Below are positions 39,468 through 50,711 of a stretch of 64,000 nucleotides of DNA, one piece after another. Under the pieces are notes generated by a model. That model was not told where the DNA came from, ran no database searches, and was given only the letters and a program-made list of their open reading frames with translations. The DNA is from Druceiella hillmani. Its lineage: Eukaryota > Arthropoda > Insecta > Lepidoptera > Hepialidae. Made by a program: the position numbers and the translations under genes. How positions within the stretch are numbered: position 1 is the first letter of the stretch; every line of letters begins with the position of its first letter. The stretch is taken from contig JAYKKI010000064.1 in the NCBI GenBank assembly GCA_039881145.1, forward strand, positions 1,405,001 to 1,469,000, read 5' to 3'.

Positions 39468-42400
39468 ATAAGTAAATAAATTCATTATCTTTATCATTTT
39501 GTATATGCATGGATGATACTGATTAGTGAAAGTACACATCGAAAAGTATTTCACATTATTTTCAAAGATTGTCAAATGTTTATAACACAATGAATCCAGT
39601 TACTTAATGTACATAAGATTAATTATTTTTAAGTGCAAAAAATATCTTTGTAAATGGGATTAGAAATGTACCATCATTTATTTATCTATGATGGCAAAAA
39701 CAATGTGGGAATTACTGATATTGAAATTCTTCTCCGTTTATTTTTGCTTATATTAAAGCAGTCATTGATAAAATGCTACGATCAAATACAACAAAATACA
39801 ATATATTTTGTGGGTATCCAGTTTTCTGGTTGCCGAGCAGCTTCTTTCCATTTAATTTTTTTATTTAGGTGATTTGGGTATCTATAAAAATAAATAAAAC
39901 CTGTTATAATTAATATTGAATGTATTCATCCAAGCGATAAATTTTTCTCTGATAAAATTATATTTTAAATATAATTTACTTTAATGGTCCCTTTTCCAAT
40001 TGCAATGACTGATCTTTTATGGTAAATATAAAAACGTTATATATTTTGACAAGGAATAATGATATAGTTCCAATGCGGATCTTTTTTTTTTATTTTGTTT
40101 AGCACAGTGATAATTTTTTGCTGTTAAAATATTTTACCGATAAAACTCTAAACTACTTGACATATTAAATTTTTCAAAAATAGCATACATGTTGGATTTT
40201 ACCTGTTTATAGCTAGTGGGGTTACTGGAATATGGAGCGTCTAGTGGTTATTAGGTCTATGTAAGAGCACTTAGAGAGACCGGGATAGGGCACGAAGACA
40301 GAGCCCTCAAACCAAGTCTCTACTGTATTCAGAGAATTTCAAATTCTATTCTTTTTAAATTTATTAACTTCGTAAAATTTGTATTCATTTGATAGAAATA
40401 GGTGGCACTTATTTTGTTACTAAGAAAACTTAGTACAGTGAACTTGTTTCTATAATCTAAAAAGTTGCTGTTTGCGGTTATTCTTCTGAAAATTCTGGTA
40501 AAACTTTAACACCAGGAAATCCTCAGCTAAAAATATCAGGACTTTCACAGAGTCTGACATAAAATGATGGGAACCTCATTATGGAATGATATTGTTGCTG
40601 TGAATATGATGAATTGCAAGATAACATATATGAAACTTTCCCAGAATTTTATTTTGAAGTTGGCAGGACACAATAATTTGGACAACAATTTTATAATTTG
40701 GAAAAAAATGGTTATGTTTAACAATTACAATACTATAATTTCTTTAAAAAATACTCAACTTGATTTTTGTTATTTGTTTGTTTAAAGTAATTATCATACT
40801 CCTCCCACAAATCGACAAAAGGAAAACTTTCATGAATTAGGATATTTCTTATTTTATAGATTAATTGTAGGTTTTTATTGGTCTGTCTGCATATGTGTCT
40901 ACATCATGAACTCAGTAACTAACCCAGAATTAACCCTAATTTGATTGACTTTTCTATAAAATTATTTCACTTAATTTGCGTCAACCATTTAGAGAGAGTT
41001 ATTAATTTTTTAAACAATTGTTTTCTAAAATTCGGGAACGCTTCAAAACAGTTTTTGAAAAATTTAAAGTTTATTTGGGAAGAGCTAAAATATATTCCAA
41101 ACTTAGGTTGCTCAATAATAATATATTATTCAACGTTACGTCCTTGTAGGAGGTTTTCTATTCTTTATAACCCTGAAAATGGAATCAATACATTTTATTT
41201 GTATTGTATGTTAAGTTTTTGTGTACAGACAACACCAATAAGACTGTAAATGATTGTATCAGATGTGTCGTGTATATCCAACAGTCTTGTCCATTAGTTT
41301 AGTGTTGAATACGGTGTAGTGTAGATATTGTTAAGTGGTGAAATAGAGTAAATTAAAACTTAATATTGCACGTAAAAATTAATATACACATTATTTTGAA
41401 GAACAAGTTTTCTGACTATGGGAAGCCATGCTAAATTTGAAGATGCGTGTAAATATTTCAATTTATTTGAACTACTCATCGGCATTAGAAGATGTGATGC
41501 ACTGAAAAACACTATCATTGTACAGACTTTATGCATTGACATGTTTAATATTGATGTTTTATTTTCTTGGCTTGAGAAATTTTAATTAACTTTCGAAATC
41601 CAAATGCAGTTTCTATTTGCAATTTATTTAATGGATTTAACCATATTTATATGAAAGCTATTTTGAGTGTAGTGTTTGATTTTTACTCGTTAGTATTTGA
41701 TTTTTACTTATCAATTCAAAATGGATAAAAGAAATTTGTTGTGTTGGAATTGCAGTTGAACATATTTTAACTTAATTGTAAATACGAGATGGAAACACAT
41801 TGGTTAGACGTATTAATACCTCTTGGTTACTATTTGTCGATTGACTTTGTCTTTGGAGGAGAAAATTACAAGATCACATAAATAAATTACAAGATTGCTC
41901 TGGGTCCTGTGGTTTTGATGCAAAAGCGATTGATGAGTATTACATGATGCAAAAAATCAACTTAATTTAGACACCTCTCAGCGAGGAATGAAGTGTTAAG
42001 TCTACACGACCTGGAGTTATGTTTTATTGTTATAGCTGTCGGTAATGTATCGTTATCTTCCACTTTAATTTTTGAATTATTTTATAAAAATATTCAGTCG
42101 ATGTTGCTACCTTGTATTTATTCTTTAGTTGTTTAGTATTCAATGTTGATTTTGTACAATAACTCTCTAGACCAAATATATTGTGGACTAGCATATAGAA
42201 AGTTATGATTGCTTAAAAAGCATGCAGCTTCCAAAGAAGTAAAAAGAAAATAATCTCAGGCACTAGTAAATGACTCCAATGCCGCTCTCTTCATTGAAAC
42301 ATCAAATACTTGTAATCCTTATACTTTCAGTATGCAATTATAACTCTAAAACAATCCATTACAGGATTCTAATCACTTTCACAATCTTTTTACTTTAAAT

Positions 42401-42828
42401 AGAATTTAGCTAAATAAATTAACGTTCTTGCTGACTATGTCACAAGTAATGCCTAGTGTATGATATTCATCTTGTACAACTTGGAGCTAATAAACTGTTA
42501 GAGGTACCAAATGAAATAAAAGCAAAAAAGAAGAAAAATTCTTTTCTGTATTTTCTTTTAAGAATCAACAAGAAAATAATTTTATTATTTTATTGTGTTA
42601 ATGTTATGATGTGTCCAATTCAGACTAAGGGATGATGTAAATAGAATTTAATACAGTTTTGGTAAAAAAAATCAATATTTGGTTGTCGCTTGTGTCAAAT
42701 AATCAACAGTTTTTACGAAGTGATAAACTGTAAAACGACAAATCAAAAGATAGTAAATAAGTATGACTTTGCTTTCAAATTATTCAGTAAAATAATTGTA
42801 CCGCAATTCACTTTGAATATTAACATTA
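39468..42828. other. No gene seen
   Basis: AT-rich DNA. Open frames of 60-102 codons (for example 40564-40785 and 40941-41249, plus) show no domain I recognise, and none has a convincing splice context. Confidence 0.45.
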
Positions 42829-43600
42829 TACAAGAATCAAATGAAACTACTTCTTGGTATATTTTAGTGTATCAGCACGTCTTTGTTGTCTGTAAAAAAA
42901 ACCTTATCAAATTTTCACTAATTTATGTTGTAGGGTAGAAAATTATATGGCTTGCTAATTATGGCAATATGTTAATTATGTTAGTATTGTTACTTATGAA
43001 TTTGACATTTTCAGTTCTAACCGATGATTATACCTTGATCACATTCAGAACAATTTAGTGATTCAAGAAATAAGTTATCTTTTCAAATTAGAAGATCGAA
43101 AATATTTTTTTGAGACACAATGTTATAAAACCTCGTAATTACAAATCTTCTTATATTCTTTAATATTCTTCTTGCCACTTTTAATCTCATGCTGTATTAT
43201 TTAGTTTAATATTATCGTTTCCATTATTTTATATTGGGAAATAACATTGTTTTTATTTATTTTATTTTGTATAATAAAACATTTAGAAATTTTGTATTTA
43301 AATTAGAATATAAAAAATATGAACCAATTTTAAATTTAAAATATGAACAAAATATGGTCACAGCTGACTATGCCATATTTGGGAATCCCCAACATAATTC
43401 CAATTACAACAGTAATTTTACATTTGCATTGCCTCTAAATGATGATTCTATTTATCATTTAGTCCAATTCTATATTTATTTCTTAGATCTTTTCATTAAA
43501 TAACAATTCCAAAAATATTAACATAAATGTTTTACACCAATACTTTGAATTTTAGCTGCTCACAACACACACTATTATATTTTCTGGCATACTTTTTAAT
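42829..43600 (+). pseudogene. Gustatory receptor pseudogene 2 (exons 1-2)
   Basis: Plus-strand relic of the gene A/B family. ETTSWYILVYQHVFVVCKK (about 42843-42900) matches the IEDTLWPILVYQHVFGVCR start. Decayed frames follow. Then NMVTADYAIFGNPQHNSNYN and FTFALPLNDDSIYHLVQFYI (43353-43480) match exon 1 residues about 210-245. The donor region is lost. A TTTTAG acceptor at 43549-43554 precedes CTGCTCACA...TTTTCTGGCATACTTTTTAA, the start of exon 2, which then turns into a hairpin. No exons 3-4 were found. The open part keeps 89 codons. Confidence 0.87.
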
Positions 43601-43626
43601 ATGCCAGAAAACATAATAGTGTGTGT
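43565..43626. repeat. 27-bp hairpin in exon 2 of Gr pseudogene 2
   Basis: Arms 43565-43591 and 43600-43626 pair at 26 of 27 positions with an 8-base loop. The left arm is former exon 2 coding sequence (TATTTTCTGGCATAC is shared with gene B), so the right arm is its inverted copy. Confidence 0.95.
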
Positions 43627-44210
43627 CGCGTGTACTCTTGTTGAGGATTAAAAATTTAATATCAGGGTTATTAATACATATATTAAATAATTAAAGTTGG
43701 AGTTAGTCATTGAAACACTTAACAACAGTTCTATAGCTTCCCTAAATTATATTATAAAATATAAACATATTTAGACTTTTTTACAGGTGAAATAAACCTC
43801 GAACTGACAAGTATGACACTATCATGGAGAGACCTACACCCAGCAGTAAATGAATTCAGGATGAGAAATTTTTTTTACTTTTTCTTCTGTGTAACAAAAT
43901 TATGATTAGACTTGCTCTAGTGAACGGGCCTTTGTTGCATCTCATTAACACATATAGCTTACTTTATCGCACACATTATCCAGATTTCCAGCCCGACATA
44001 TTTTTTTTTTTACTTTTATAATTATTTTCTTTGTATATCTTGAAAAGGACTAGGTGCTCCTTGTGTTTCAGCATTATTACGAAGTATTATGGTTCTTTTA
44101 TGGATAAAAGAGATTACTGCAATACTTTCATGGATCATTTTTCACAAACAAGGTAATGTTTATTAAAAGAAATGTAACAAGTGTTTCGCAATAAAGATAT
44201 CTTCAAAATT

Positions 44211-44848
44211 TATATAACTTCAGCGCCATCGCGCTCGTACACGTACTAACTAAACTTGCTGCTAGCGTCATCGAGCTCGAACTCAGTTGCTGTTTAGCGA
44301 GCGGTAGAGGAAGTCACTAATGTTTTATCTTTCTACGTGTTACATGAAGTTTAAATTATAATATTATTAGTAATTACAATATAAAAAGGATCCAGGAAAA
44401 GAAAATTTTTAACCCATAATGTTGGAATACAAAAATAATTCGAGTGAAAATGATTATTTTTTAAGTTATGAAGAAAGTGATAGTGTGAGTGACATTGTGG
44501 TGTGCTCACAATTTAGCATAATGCAAATTTTAAGTGATAGTGATAATAGTGACGATAACAATTATTTTGCTGATATGGAGGATATACCGGACTGTGAAAA
44601 TACGATGTGACCTTGATTTCCGTTTTTGGTATAATTTTTGTTCACAATATATATTTCCATAATTTTCTTTGTATTTTATTATCCTCGTACAACTTTTTAT
44701 TAAGAAAACACTGAAAAAATTATTAAAATTGGATAATTTTTGGAAGAGATGCAGTTTTTTTTGAGACAAGGGTAAATGACATCAAAAACAAAAGATTTTT
44801 TTGGTATTTTTAAGTATATATAAGTAAAAAACCATGGAACTAAAACGG
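44211..44848 (+). mobile_element. Non-autonomous piggyBac-like element, copy 3 (most complete)
   Basis: Matches copy 1 along nearly all of its length (CGCTCGT.CAC.., GGATCCAGGAAAAGAAAATTT, then CCATAATTTTCTTTGTATTTTATTATCC). Its right end GGAACTAAAACGG abuts TTAA at 44849-44852. The left end is weakly preserved. It keeps one short acidic reading frame (44419-44610) and about 240 bp of AT-rich right flank. It resembles a deletion derivative that kept only the N-terminus of a piggyBac transposase. Confidence 0.8.
44419..44610 (+). pseudogene. Truncated acidic N-terminus inside piggyBac-like element
   Basis: An open frame of 63 codons, MLEYKNNSSENDYFLSYEES to a TGA after CENTM, rich in Asp, Glu and Ser (SDSDNSDDN). 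piggyBac transposases usually begin with such an acidic region, and copy 1 carries the same frame in damaged form. I infer it is what remains of a transposase after the catalytic part was deleted. A chance open frame is possible. Confidence 0.55.
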
Positions 44849-44852
44849 TTAA

Positions 44853-46299
44853 AGGATGCTATTTTTTTGTCAGTGAATTAGTCTATATAGATATACCTAT
44901 ATTTACTGTTGTTTTTGATGTAATTAATTTTAAATTATTTAACATAGAAGATATTATAAATTGTGGCTGCATTATTATTTTCTCCTTACAATAAAATTAT
45001 TTAAATTGGTTTTCATTATACCATGACATTTTTGAAATTTTATGAAAATTAATTTCAGAAATATGAGTTTCCAAGCGTTTCTATGGTTTTCTGAAAATTT
45101 TATAAAATAGTCTTTAATGGAAATAAAACCATTACCTAATCTTTTGTAATTTTACCTATTCCGAAGTGATAAAACAAAATATTTAATAATTTTATTATTA
45201 TTAAATTTGCTACCCAAAAAAGTAAAAACTGTCTTAACATGATTATTGCTTTGTATGTCTAATACCATATCCGTTGATCTACTAAACGTTTTCCCTTTAA
45301 TCTTTGTTGTATGTATTTAACTTATATATTAAGTTTCCTTGACATTTTTTAAAACAGTACAAAATATTTGATATTGATTATTTCAATCCATACTGAACCC
45401 ATTGTCACTTATTGGCGCTACATACATTTTAAACTACACTATCCTTTACTTCACTTAATGTGATTAAACTTTTACTTTTCCCATATACCCTAGACTTGCA
45501 TTAATCCTTTTGAATTTGTATTGTTTTTTGGATTGATATTTGTACTTATTGACTACTATACTTCCTATTCATTTGGATTATTGTATTGGATGTTTTTATT
45601 TGCATTTTATTCCAAGATTCCGTGTAGAATAACATGATGCTGTTTGTTTTGTATTGCCTTGTTAATTAGATTTATATTTTTAAGTTTATTATACATTTAT
45701 TTTAAGTATATTATGTATTACTTATTATACTTTTCAAATTTATTATGTATTTATTTTAAGGAGTTTCAAGTTAATAGAGCCATTCAAGAATTTTACCCTT
45801 CTTCTCTTCTAACTCCCATTTCACCCAGATAGGGTTTGAGCTCAAGACATCTGTAAAGGTTCCTTTAATTGTTTATTTTTAGAGCACTTTTGCAAAGTTT
45901 ATTTATAACCCTCATATTCTTCCTTTAGGGACAGAATGCTTAAAAATACCTTCTTAGCTGCCTATATTATGCAACATGATTAGATGTTTCGTTCACTACA
46001 ATTGACATGTTTCACTTAACTCTTGTATAGAAAATTACCACACATTGGGCAGTTTAGATTTACGAATTGCCATTCGCAAGCTTATAAAGAAGAGTCTCTT
46101 TAAATAGAGGTTCCATTAAGTGTCGAGGTAAATAACAAACGACGCACAAGGGTGAATAAAAAAAGTTCACTAAACAGTTCATATACCAAGCAAATCATTG
46201 ATCTAAAACAACACCAGAAACTTAGAGTACAAGAAAAAAAAATGATTTTAGCAAAAAGTCAAGGATGCCCGAGGAGGGCTGGTTTTGTAGATTTAGGAA
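44853..46299. other. No gene seen
   Basis: AT-rich spacer. The segment 46080-46290 is less AT-rich and might belong to the pogo-like relic that follows, but I could not align it. Confidence 0.45.
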
Positions 46300-46482
46300 A
46301 TGAACAAAAATTCAATTATTTGTAAACCGAAAGGTCTATATGGAAGTAGGAAGGAGGAAATGAATCCGGAAAAAGTGGCAGAATTCTTTAAAACTTTAGA
46401 GAAGGTAATAGATGATGTCTATGTCAAGGAAAAACCTGAATTGGTTTACATTGCGAATGAACATCCAACAAGACATATATAG
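46300..46482 (+). pseudogene. pogo/jerky-type DDE transposase fragment
   Basis: The open frame contains MNPEKVAEFFKTLEKVIDD and KPELVYIANEHPT. The pattern of ..V..FF..LE.V......P..IYN.DE is the start of the DDE_1 catalytic domain of pogo/jerky transposases. Here the DE is replaced by NE and the frame ends soon after. Only about 60 codons remain. Confidence 0.6.
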
Positions 46483-47784
46483 AGCGAGATGAATATGTGA
46501 CTGCTTTAGCCTGCATGAGATTATTTTGTGATAGGGTTGCCAGATGGTACAGATTGCCATGATGAAAATGGTTTGGGTAACTGAGGAAGTTTTTATTTTA
46601 ATCACTGTCCGCCTAAAGAAAATAATTCTTTGGCTATGGAAATTACTCTTGTTCCATTGCACATGTGTCATGCATTACTGACATATTGCTTCATAAAATT
46701 TTGATATCCTATTATGAATGGCAAAATACAGCATGTCAACTTTCACATATGAGAAAGAGAGTTCCGCAAAGTAATATTAGAGTACTATTCAAACAGGTTT
46801 TCAGCTATGGAAAAATCCTATTGGAAGTTAAGTTTTATAAATAAGGTGTTATGAAGTGTTGATATAGTTAAAAATAAAAAAATTGGCACTATATGCAGAT
46901 ATTCCATTTGTTTTAAAATATAAAAAAGTTTATATAAATTTTTGCGTTTTGTTTGTTAGTAAGTTGAGCTTCAATGACAAGAGATTAATTTTATATATTA
47001 AATTGAGGCTGGATGCAACATTACACTTCATTGTTAAAGTGGAAGAGCTTTTAGATTTTATGCAATCTCTCTATCCGAAGTAAGAAAAATGCTTTCCAAG
47101 ATTAAGTAGAAATTTGCAGACAGAAAATTTTAAAAAGCTTCGTTGCTGCTACCATTCATGACGTATTCTATACGTTCATGTTACTCCTCGAATGAAAAGT
47201 GGTTTGCACTGTACAGGAAACCTCCTCCCTTAATCATAACAAAGACTTTCTTCCTGTGTGTGTACTTCCACTATTAGTTTTTGGGCGAGTAGTATCTCTC
47301 TCACACCCTGCAATCTGAATTTCAATTATGCCTGTGTGGCAGTTCAAGCAAATGTAACAAAAAACTTACAAAATTATTTAGAGTGAACAAGCTATGGTAA
47401 CTCCATATAACATACTTTCCTGTTACCTTGAAATGCATTTTCCAAAAATACACCTGTTGTGGAGATCTCAACATTTGAATTTCAATGTCTTTTCAATATA
47501 TCTTCATCAATCACAGTCCTGCACACCAAATCTATGGTCACCTTTAAAGTTTATACATTTTGTTATTATTTATTTATTACAGATAGTAAAAAATCAATAC
47601 AAATCATGAATAACTAACAATTGTTAAGTTTCATTCTAAGCAGATTTTTTACCCTAACGTTCCCACATCAAGATACTATTCTACACTGATTATATTGTTT
47701 AATACACATAAGAGGAAGGAGCTAAAAATTATGTTAATAGTAGAAATTCAAATAGATTAAACATCACTGCTATAAATGACCGAC
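46483..47784. other. No gene seen
   Basis: Moderately AT-rich DNA before the tandem array. Open frames at 46883-47083 and 47394-47609 have no recognisable domain. Confidence 0.45.
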
Positions 47785-48668
47785 CATGACAAATAGGGTA
47801 TAGCGTTCTAACTCCCAATGCAATACCAGTTGTGTAGTGATTTACATATATTCGCTAATATATTATCTTTGTACCTACTCAATCATGTCAGAATATGTTA
47901 TATATGATAAATATCATGACAAGTAGGGTATGGTGTTCTTACTCCCAATGCAATACCAGTTGTGTAGTGATTTACATATATTCGCTAATATATTATCTTT
48001 GTACCTACTCAATCATGTCAGAATATGTTATATATGATAAATATCATGACAAGTAGGGTATGGTGTTCTTACTCCCAATGCAATACCAGTTGTGTAGTGA
48101 TTTACATATATTCGCTAATATATTATCTTTGTGCCTACTCAATCATGTCAGAATATGGTATATATGATAAATATCATGACAAGTAGGGCATGGCGTTCTT
48201 ACTCCCAATGCAATACCGGTTGTGTAGTGATTTACATATATTCGCCAATATATCATCTTTGTACTCACTCAATCATGTCAGAATATGGTATATATGATAA
48301 ATATCATGACAAGTAGGGTATGGCGTTCTTACTCCCAATGCAATACCGGTTGTGTAGTGATTTACATATATTCGCCAATATATCATCTTTGTACTCACTC
48401 AATCATGTCAGAATATGGTATATATGATAAATATCATGACAAGTAGGGTATGGCGTTCTTACTCCCAATGCAATACCGGTTGTGTAGTGATTTACATATA
48501 TTCGCCAATATATCATCTTTGTACTCACTCAATCATGTCAGAATATGGTATATATGATAAATATCATGACAAGTAGGGTATGGCGTTCTTACTCCCAATG
48601 CAATACCGGTTGTGTAGTGATTTACATATATTCGCCAATATGTCATCTTTGTACTCACTCAATCATGT
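47785..48668. repeat. 130-bp tandem array, about 6.8 copies
   Basis: Copies begin with CATGACAA.TAGGG at 47785, 47915, 48045, 48175, 48305, 48435 and 48565, a period of exactly 130 bp. Each holds CAATACC(A/G)GTTGTGTAGTGA and the small palindrome ATGATAAATATCAT. Copies 2 and 3 share one version (CGCTAATATATTATC) and copies 4-7 another (CGCCAATATATCATC). Copies 5-7 are nearly identical, a sign of recent local homogenisation. The last copy is cut short. Open frames within it are incidental. Confidence 0.98.
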
Positions 48669-48823
48669 AAAGTAAGGATTCCACATTGCTATAGAATATT
48701 TAAGTTTAGATCGAACAAGAGCTGTATAAAGGATACAATGGGTTATCTTTCTATGTATAGTTCTCTGGCTTTGGCAGTTTTCAACACAAAACCCAGTAAT
48801 GTATATAAATTTTCTAATATCCC

Positions 48824-48841
48824 ATATATATGTATATAAAA

Positions 48842-48899
<58 letters not shown>

Positions 48900-48907
48900 A
48901 TATATAT
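48824..48907. repeat. (TA)n microsatellite
   Basis: TA dinucleotide tract with GTA interruptions, next to the TG/CG tract. Confidence 0.96.
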
Positions 48908-48939
48908 TTTTTTAATTTATATATACATGTACATGTACA

Positions 48940-49384
48940 TTTGTGTGTGTGTGCGTGTGCGCGTGTGCATCCGTGCGTGCGATCGAGCGCGCGTGCGTGG
49001 CGGATGAGTAAGCACATGCGTGCGCCCGTGCGTGTGCGTGTGAGTGTGTGCGTTTGCGTGCACGTTTGCGTTCGTGTGCGTGTACGTGTGTGTGTGTGCG
49101 TGTGTGTGTGTGTGTGAACGTGCGTGCCTGTGTGTGTGAACGTCCGTGCGAGCGCGCAAGTATGCGCGCGTGCGTGCGCACGTGCGTGGGCTTGTGTGCG
49201 TTTATGCATGCGTGTGCGTGCGTGTGTGTGCGTGTGCGTGGGTGTGCGAGCGTGTGCTTGTGTGAGAGAGCGCGTGTGCGTGTGCGTGCGTGCGTGTGTG
49301 TGTGCTCCCGTGTGCGTGCGTGTACGTGCGTGTGCGTGCATGTACGTGCGTATGCGTGCGTGCGCGCGCGTGTGTGTGTGTGTG
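48940..49384. repeat. TG/CG alternating purine-pyrimidine tract
   Basis: About 440 bp of nearly uninterrupted alternating pyrimidine-purine sequence (TGTG, CGTGCG, GCGCGC), strongly GC-rich within an AT-rich region. Both strands are open in several frames (His/Thr/Arg or Val/Cys/Arg repeats), which is a composition effect. Such tracts can adopt Z-DNA. Confidence 0.96.
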
Positions 49385-50711
49385 TTTTTGGGAACAAAAT
49401 TAACTCCTAATCAAGTGTTATTGTACAATAAGATGGCGCTGTGATATTTACATGGTTAAATCAAATTTAAATTTCATTAAAAAAATTTATTCAAATTCAA
49501 CTAAATGGTGCTCTTTTATGAAAAAATACTGGATTTACTTTTGGGAACTTTTTTCACAAATTGAGGTACCTATTCAACATGTGTTTGGAATAATTTAAAT
49601 TAAATTGTCATTGTGTTAGTCAGTCGTACATTATTACATTTCAGTTAATGACACAGACAACGTAAACAGGTACAAACTCTGCAAAATTCACTTCTCTCAC
49701 TGGCGTTTACCATTTGACATGGGCAATTGCATACCACGATTATTTTTAATTTTATTTATTTATCAACTATGTGGTAACTCTTGTCAAATTATTTGGTCTA
49801 TTCATACCAATTCAGATGTTAAATTGATCAATTAGAAGTATTCTGGTTAATGTGGTTCACTAAAAAGTTATTATCATATCTAGCTATCGCAGAGAAAAAT
49901 ATTTTATTTTTTCATACATGGCTGATACATCGCAGCTGGTGGATAATGGCTAAGTGATTCTATTTTTCTATGTAATAAAATAAGTTAATGTTTTAAATGA
50001 TCAAAATTTCACCTGAAGTAATTAATAAAGCCTTTTTATGCTGCGAAGCATGTCCCCAAGTAAAGGATATAACGCTAATTTGAGAATAGTCAAAAACAAC
50101 CCACTTTTCATATCTAAGCAGCTTCTAAACATAGGAGAGTAACTCATAAAAAAACATGAAAATGATGGATCTCAAGAACCTGTTTCTGCCACCGTAATGT
50201 TACTCCGCTATCTGGGTCTCTCGGCTTTTTTTATTTTACTTTATGATGTGATATGCCCTTAACATCTTCCCATTCCACGTTAGTTTGAATATGTCGATAT
50301 AGTTACTTCAACATGACATTGGAAAATACTGAAATAAACATTCAAATAGACTTATTAAACAAATAAACTTATAGGTAAATTTTTACCTATCAATAATTGT
50401 TTTTTATAAGAATTGAATATAGTAGCTTGCCATTAAAATCTAATTATTATTCCAATTTAATTAGGTATTTAAAATGAAAATTTATAGCTTCGAAATAGCC
50501 ACGAATTACAAGGTCATTGCTTTCACATATGACCTAGAACAAGGATAAAAATACTTTTAGACGAGACAGGTAAATAAAATAGTCAACGATTACTTTAATA
50601 TGGAAAGACAAATTGTCTTGTTTACTTAGCAACTTAAATAGGTTAAATCATCAAAGAGGGCGTTCATTTTTCGTTTGTATTGAATAGAAGGAACAGTCAA
50701 TTCAGTAAAAA
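49385..50711. other. No gene seen; upstream region of Gr locus C
   Basis: AT-rich DNA between the TG/CG tract and the Gr locus C start. No promoter element can be called with confidence. Confidence 0.45.

Noticed and set aside
39121..39510. Three overlapping open frames on both strands
   Set aside because: They overlie the GC-rich SINE-like copy, and the other copy does not keep the frames.
47785..48668. Possible CRISPR-like array
   Set aside because: The whole 130-bp unit repeats with no unique spacers, and the genome is eukaryotic. It is an ordinary tandem repeat.
48814..49444. Long open frames on both strands, rich in His/Thr/Arg or Val/Cys/Arg
   Set aside because: They are translations of the TG/CG microsatellite in several frames at once. 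Composition alone keeps them open.
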